A stretch of DNA of 46,602 nucleotides from Acidithiobacillus sp. (GTDB lineage: Bacteria > Pseudomonadota > Gammaproteobacteria > Acidithiobacillales > Acidithiobacillaceae), in the NCBI GenBank assembly GCA_028065135.1, contig JAPTWR010000054.1:1-46602 (forward strand), read 5' to 3'. Shown here piece after piece: positions 42,893 to 46,602 of the stretch (its first letter is position 1; every line of letters begins with the position of its first letter). A program made the position numbers and the translations under genes. Under the pieces are notes generated by a model that saw nothing but the letters and a program-made list of their open reading frames with translations, ran no database searches and had not been told where the DNA came from.

Positions 42893-43657
42893 ATGAATAC
42901 CAAACAGTTAGTATTGGCAGCAGCGGTATCCCTTGCTATGGGGGCCCCGGTTGCCGCGTTTGCAGGCACCTTGACCGGCGGCGCGACGATGCCGGAGCAG
43001 ATCGTGCAGGAGGTGACGGCAGTTGAGTCTCTTGCAAAGCAGGCGGAGTCGGTAGAAAACCAGATCCAGATGGTCTACAACCAGGCTCTTAATTTGGAGC
43101 AGGTGCCCATAAAGCTCTGGGACTCCGTGACGGCACCGATCTCGCAACTCATGAATGTCGTGCAAACGGCCAAAGGGTTAGCCTATTCCGCACAGAACAT
43201 CGGGACGAATTTCAACAATCTTTATGGCAACGGAATGCCTCCGCTGGGCAGCAGCTATTCACAGTCCTTGAGCAGCTGGAATACGAACACCGACGATCAG
43301 ATCAAGTCCATGATGCGGCAGTTTCATTTGCAGGCCAATCAGTTTTCCAGTGTGCAAAGCGGAACTGAAGCGTTGGTCAACGCCGGGCAGTCAGCATCTG
43401 GACGTATGGCGGTATTACAAGCGGCCGACGGAATCGCGGGTGTCGAAGTCGGCCAGATTCAGGAGTTGCAGCAGGATGTCATGGCTGAAGCAGCAGCACA
43501 GGCTGCCTATGAGGCGCAGGTGACCAGCGCAGACAACACCGCTATAAACGATCAGAAAGCCTTTGTGAACGGACAGCAACAGGACCTAACGGATGCCCAA
43601 AATGGACAGAGCCTTTTAACGTTGCCTCCCGTTGCTATTACGCAGTCTACGCCCTAA
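42893..43657 (+). CDS. trbJ: TrbJ/VirB5-like conjugal transfer protein
   Basis: This 254-residue protein has a signal peptide (MNTKQLVLAAAVSLAMGAPV, cleavage near AAFA). A periplasmic helical protein follows (QVTAVESLAKQAESVENQIQ-like, AYSAQNIGTNFNNLYG), the TrbJ pattern. ATG 42893 follows GGAGAG; a start at the leader ATG 42842 would bury the signal peptide, so it is unlikely. Its last 35 residues (QKAFVNGQQQDLTDAQNGQS, LLTLPPVAITQSTP) recur in the next protein. Confidence 0.85.
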   Translation: MNTKQLVLAAAVSLAMGAPVAAFAGTLTGGATMPEQIVQEVTAVESLAKQAESVENQIQMVYNQALNLEQVPIKLWDSVTAPISQLMNVVQTAKGLAYSAQNIGTNFNNLYGNGMPPLGSSYSQSLSSWNTNTDDQIKSMMRQFHLQANQFSSVQSGTEALVNAGQSASGRMAVLQAADGIAGVEVGQIQELQQDVMAEAAAQAAYEAQVTSADNTAINDQKAFVNGQQQDLTDAQNGQSLLTLPPVAITQSTP

Positions 43658-43732
43658 AAGGGTGTAACATATTCAATACACTATTGGGGACATGCCTTCC
43701 CCTGTAGTAATTTAACTCAGCAGGAGAAAACG

Positions 43733-44059
43733 ATGTCGCTAAAAATAAATATGTATGCCGTTACGCTTATTAGCTTAGTAGCTCTGGCTGGATGTGCCAA
43801 TAAAGGCCCGGAGAGTGGACATACCACAAAATGGTACGAGGCACATACGTCCGCTCAAGCGGCAGAGATCCTATGGTGCGGCAAACAATCATCTGCTGTT
43901 GAGCAAGACAACAGTTCCTGTAGGGCGGCAAACGCCGCCTCAGAAACGGGGCAGAAAGCCTTTGTGCATGGACAGCGGCAGGACGCAGCGCTAGCTGAAC
44001 ATGGTCATAGCCTTTTAACCTTACCACCAGTTCCCATTCCGCAATCTACTTCTCGGTGA
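43733..44059 (+). CDS. EexN/TrbK-like entry-exclusion lipoprotein with TrbJ-like tail
   Basis: This 108-residue protein has lipobox LVALAGC (Cys about residue 21). The EexN pattern follows: KWYEAHTSAQAAEILWC, then NSSCRAANAASE. Proteins of this kind stop transfer into cells that already hold the element. The C-terminal 37 residues (GQKAFVHGQRQDAALAEHGH, SLLTLPPVPIPQST) match the end of TrbJ at protein and base level, so the 3' end of trbJ has been duplicated onto this gene. CAGGAG precedes the ATG. Confidence 0.8.
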   Translation: MSLKINMYAVTLISLVALAGCANKGPESGHTTKWYEAHTSAQAAEILWCGKQSSAVEQDNSSCRAANAASETGQKAFVHGQRQDAALAEHGHSLLTLPPVPIPQSTSR

Positions 44060-44100
44060 CTCAAGCTGAGGCTACCCTTTAGTAGAGACGTACATCTGAC

Positions 44101-44161
44101 CACAAACAGGTCCCCGATGGCCATTACCCTGTAGCGACTTATCTCTTATCTCGTTACCAGG
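44101..44161 (+). promoter_or_regulatory. Transfer-regulon leader element, copy 14
   Basis: Block 44101-44128, consensus; leader frame MAITL (44117-44134). Stem CCTG-TAGCGA (44128-44137) with TCGTTA-C-CAGG (44151-44161), one bulged C and one G-U pair, 13-base loop. The 3' arm contains the AGG of the AGGAG site for trbL. Confidence 0.8.
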
Positions 44162-44170
44162 AGTGGCAAT

Positions 44171-45955
44171 ATGAACTTGATCACCTTATCTACCACTGGC
44201 GCGGGCAGCACATTAAACGGTTTGGCCGCCCAATTCCAGTCCGCTACAGCAGGCTGGATGACAACCGCCGACCAGTATGCAATCAATATTTTTGCATCAT
44301 TGGCGGTGCTGGAGTTCATATGGGCTGGTGTAACAATACTACTGCGGAAGAACGACCTGGGAGACATGATTACAGGAGTTCTGTTAAAGGTCATATCCCT
44401 CTCATTTTTTTACATGTTAATCCTTAAGGCGCCAACGTGGATTCCGGATATTATCGAATCATTTTGGGATATGGGAGCAGGGATAAGTGGCTCCGCGGTC
44501 GCAACACCAGGGCAAATATTCTCAAATGGCGTAATGATGGGGGGAGACCTGATTACGGCTGCGGAACATGGATCGCTTCTGCAAACCATCGCCAACATTA
44601 TTCCTGCTGGACTAATAGGCCTGATGATAGTCATCGGCATGACCATCCTCGCCCTGCAGTTGATGGTTGCGCTTATAGAGGCATTTATCGTAGTGGGTGC
44701 TGGTGTAGTGATGATGGGATTCCTCGGTTCAAGGTGGACATCTGCATGGGGCGAGAAGTATTTTGGATATGCAGTATCTATTGGGGTAAAACTTATGGCC
44801 GTGCAACTCATCACAGGCCTTGCTTTTGGCATCACGGGCCCTTGGGTGATGCAGCTTTATAACGACAGTAACAGCGGTGCAATTCCTTCATGGACGACCT
44901 TGTTTGATATGGGCGCGACGTCATTATTATTGGGCGCCCTTGCCATCATGGTCCCATCCATAGCATCCAGCATGATGAATGGTTCCCCCTCCCTCTCCCT
45001 CGGCAATGTTGGAACCGCCGCTGCAGCGATCGGTGGCGGTGTCGTCGCAGCCGGTGCTGGTGCGGCCATGGGCGGCGCATCTTTGGCGAACTCTGCCATA
45101 GGTGCTGGCAAAGCGGCTGGTGCTTTGGGCACATCCGCAAACTCCACTATGGGCGGCATGAAGGGGCTGGGCGCAGCCTTTACGGAAGGTGCGGGTGCCG
45201 CTGGCGAATCCGGCATTCTGGGACTGGGTGGCCCTGGAGCCAGCAAAGGTTCGCAAACAGCAGCCAAAGCAGTCGGCGGCCTAGGTGGTCTTGTAAGCCA
45301 GGCTGGCAAAGGCATGGCCACAGCAGGTCAGCATGGCGCACAAGCCTTGAAGGGGATGGCAAAGGACAAGTTCCACGGCAGGAGCGGACCTGGAGCCAAT
45401 GACATTGCTCAGAATCTGGGCGACAAGGCCGTTCAGGGGCATGGCACTGGGACAACCGGTGGCAACTTGGCAAACAGGGTACGTGCGCAGCATGCCCCTG
45501 CACCGGAAAAGGGAAATAGCGTAGGTCTGGGCGCGACTCCGGATGCCAGTGCGTCATCAGCCGGTCAGAGGCTGGGTGGATCGGGATCGGATGGCGGCAG
45601 CTCCGCGCAAATGGGTCGCCAGGATACCGGCACAGGCAATAGCAGCGGTCGGAATGATGCCGGCAGTAGTCAGAGCACGGCATCCCAGAGTGGCGGAAGC
45701 ACCAACAGCGCACCAGGCGGCAACACCAGCGCAAATCCGGCCAGTACCCCTGGTGGTGATAGTATCGGTGGTGGCGGTGGACCAAGTCGTGGCGGTTTCA
45801 CCCAAACCGAAGGCGCGCGTTTTGATCAGCGCACGAACCATGAGCAACGCATGGATAGTCTTCAGAAAATCAAGGAAAAGTATGCGCCGCGTGGATTGCC
45901 TCACGATGGCGGTGGTGGTGGCATGGGTGGCCCGAATATTCGCCATACCGAATGA
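44171..45955 (+). CDS. trbL: TrbL/VirB6 polytopic inner-membrane channel protein
   Basis: This 594-residue protein has six or so hydrophobic segments between about 35 and 270 (LAVLEFIWAGVTILL, GLIGLMIVIGMTILALQLMV, AFIVVGAGVVMMGFLGSRW, the last being the conserved TrbL/VirB6 block). The last 300 residues are soluble and rich in Gly, Ala and Ser, ending GGGMGGPNIRHTE. This is the usual TrbL layout. The start is set by AGGAG from leader copy 14. A terminator follows. Confidence 0.92.
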   Translation: MNLITLSTTGAGSTLNGLAAQFQSATAGWMTTADQYAINIFASLAVLEFIWAGVTILLRKNDLGDMITGVLLKVISLSFFYMLILKAPTWIPDIIESFWDMGAGISGSAVATPGQIFSNGVMMGGDLITAAEHGSLLQTIANIIPAGLIGLMIVIGMTILALQLMVALIEAFIVVGAGVVMMGFLGSRWTSAWGEKYFGYAVSIGVKLMAVQLITGLAFGITGPWVMQLYNDSNSGAIPSWTTLFDMGATSLLLGALAIMVPSIASSMMNGSPSLSLGNVGTAAAAIGGGVVAAGAGAAMGGASLANSAIGAGKAAGALGTSANSTMGGMKGLGAAFTEGAGAAGESGILGLGGPGASKGSQTAAKAVGGLGGLVSQAGKGMATAGQHGAQALKGMAKDKFHGRSGPGANDIAQNLGDKAVQGHGTGTTGGNLANRVRAQHAPAPEKGNSVGLGATPDASASSAGQRLGGSGSDGGSSAQMGRQDTGTGNSSGRNDAGSSQSTASQSGGSTNSAPGGNTSANPASTPGGDSIGGGGGPSRGGFTQTEGARFDQRTNHEQRMDSLQKIKEKYAPRGLPHDGGGGGMGGPNIRHTE

Positions 45956-45983
45956 TTCCGATTTTTCTTCTCTCCCAGAAGTT

Positions 45984-46005
45984 GCCCGGCATGTCCGGGC
46001 TTTTT
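45984..46005 (+). terminator. Rho-independent terminator
   Basis: GCCCGG (45984-45989), loop CATGT, CCGGGC (45995-46000), then five T. It follows trbL by 28 bases and ends 20 bases before leader copy 15. Confidence 0.85.
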
Positions 46006-46025
46006 AATGGCCTCTGCAAAGCGAC

Positions 46026-46076
46026 CGCAAACAGGTCCTCGATGGCCATTACCAGATGGAGAACAACTTCCACTGG
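46026..46076 (+). promoter_or_regulatory. Transfer-regulon leader element, copy 15
   Basis: Block 46026-46053 (CGCAAACAGG, TCCTCG). The leader frame from 46042 runs out of phase over the trbF start to 46131. Stem CCAG-A-TGGA (46052-46060) with TCCA-CTGG (46069-46076), one bulged A; its 3' arm enters GGAG. Confidence 0.85.
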
Positions 46077-46084
46077 AGATAACC

Positions 46085-46602
46085 ATGGCCTTAATGAAGA
46101 AGCAAAAAAGCAGCAGGAGCGGGGAAGGTGAGCCACCCACCCGCGCCGGAAACGGCACCAACAACCCCTACCTCAATGCTCGACGCGAATGGGATGAACG
46201 TACCGGCGACGCAGTGAGTCGTGCGCACAGCTGGAAGCTCATTGCATTTGGCGCCATTGGCATTGCCGCCATCGCCGTTTGTGGCGTGGCTTATATCGGC
46301 GCGCAAAGCAAGATCGTGCCGTTTGTCGTCACCCTGGACCACATGGGTGATCCATTGGAGGCGGCAGCTCCCGTGGCCGGCAATGCAGTAACCCAACGAA
46401 TCATGGAGTCACAGATTTCAAGCTGGATATGGAACTGGCGATCCATGCTGGCCTCCCCCGTGGCCCAGCAAGAGCTGCTGGCCAAGGTCTATGCCATGTC
46501 TTCCAAACAGGTCGCTGCGGAATTGAACGGCTGGTACAAAAAGGCATGGACCACGAATGCAGGCTACGTCGTGTCCCCGCATATCACCAGCTTGTTGCCT
46601 AT
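46085..46602 (+). CDS. trbF: TrbF/VirB8-like channel protein, 3' end outside the window
   Basis: The first 172 residues are present. A polar N-terminus (MALMKKQKSSRSGEGEPPTR) leads to NPYLNARREWDERTGD and one membrane segment (LIAFGAIGIAAIAVCGVAYI). A periplasmic domain follows with VPFVVTLDHMGDP and WIWNWRSMLASPVAQQ, the TrbF/VirB8 pattern. GGAG precedes ATG 46085. The order trbJ-K-L-F differs from RP4, where trbF follows trbE. Confidence 0.9.
   Translation, partial: MALMKKQKSSRSGEGEPPTRAGNGTNNPYLNARREWDERTGDAVSRAHSWKLIAFGAIGIAAIAVCGVAYIGAQSKIVPFVVTLDHMGDPLEAAAPVAGNAVTQRIMESQISSWIWNWRSMLASPVAQQELLAKVYAMSSKQVAAELNGWYKKAWTTNAGYVVSPHITSLLP

Noticed and set aside
7584..46053. The repeated 28-base block as a CRISPR repeat or a miniature transposon
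   Set aside because: Copies are kilobases apart, all in one direction and placed before genes, with no spacers, no inverted ends and no target duplications.
1..46602. An IncP-type oriT/nic site or a relaxase gene
   Set aside because: I scanned for a nic-like ATCCTGC core in a suitable inverted-repeat context and for relaxase His motifs and found none; they are probably outside the window.

Overview
The window reads as the conjugative part of a proteobacterial plasmid or integrative conjugative element, joined on its left to about 7 kb of insertion sequences and broken genes. The transfer genes are of the IncP/Trb kind: a TraG/VirD4 coupling protein, a TraF peptidase, TrbB, TrbC, TrbD, TrbE, TrbJ, an entry-exclusion lipoprotein, TrbL and the start of TrbF. 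Gene style and the insertion sequences would fit an acidophile such as Acidithiobacillus, but nothing in the sequence proves the host. No relaxase, oriT, partition or replication gene was found, so those probably lie outside.

Layout. 1-6.6 kb: the start of a DDE transposase, an IS21 remnant, an HD-GYP remnant, an intact five-domain GGDEF-EAL protein with a globin sensor, an intact IS1380-like element, and a frameshifted restriction-endonuclease-like gene. 6.6-7.58 kb: no gene I can defend. 7.6-20.8 kb: Toprim primase-like protein, D12 adenine methylase, PlsC-like acyltransferase, a giant ArdC-type protein, a small unknown protein, an LPD7-type polyvalent protein, TraG, TraF. 20.9-30.8 kb: YadA-like trimeric autotransporter, two divergent unknown genes, YdjM-like membrane protein, two unknown proteins, topoisomerase I and a run of small genes. 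30.8-46.6 kb: the Trb secretion genes (B, C, D, E ... J, K-like, L, F), interrupted by an outer-membrane protein, a small membrane metallopeptidase, an SNF2 helicase, a YbjQ protein, a hicAB toxin-antitoxin pair and a glycine-zipper lipoprotein.

Two signals tie the region together. First, fifteen copies of an almost identical 25-29 base block, all on the + strand and all just upstream of a gene, run from 7584 to 46053. Each contains a Shine-Dalgarno-like AGG and an invariant ATGGCCATT. In fourteen copies the block is followed by a short hairpin; its sequence differs from copy to copy but the pairing is kept, often with its 3' arm against the downstream ribosome binding site. Four copies begin only 12-20 bases after an intrinsic terminator. 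This looks like a shared cis-acting RNA leader controlling a transfer regulon. Second, six otherwise different proteins, including the primase-like and ArdC-like ones, end in Gly-(Ile/Leu/Met)-Glu-Arg after a basic stretch. All six lie in units headed by the leader. I infer that this tail may be a signal for export by the type IV system into the recipient cell.

How it may work together (inference): TraG and the Trb proteins build the channel. TraF matures TrbC pilin. The ArdC-like, primase-like, LPD7 and other tailed proteins would travel with the DNA and protect or establish it. The methylase, topoisomerase and SNF2 helicase act on element DNA. The surface proteins may help mating-pair contact, and hicAB stabilises the element.
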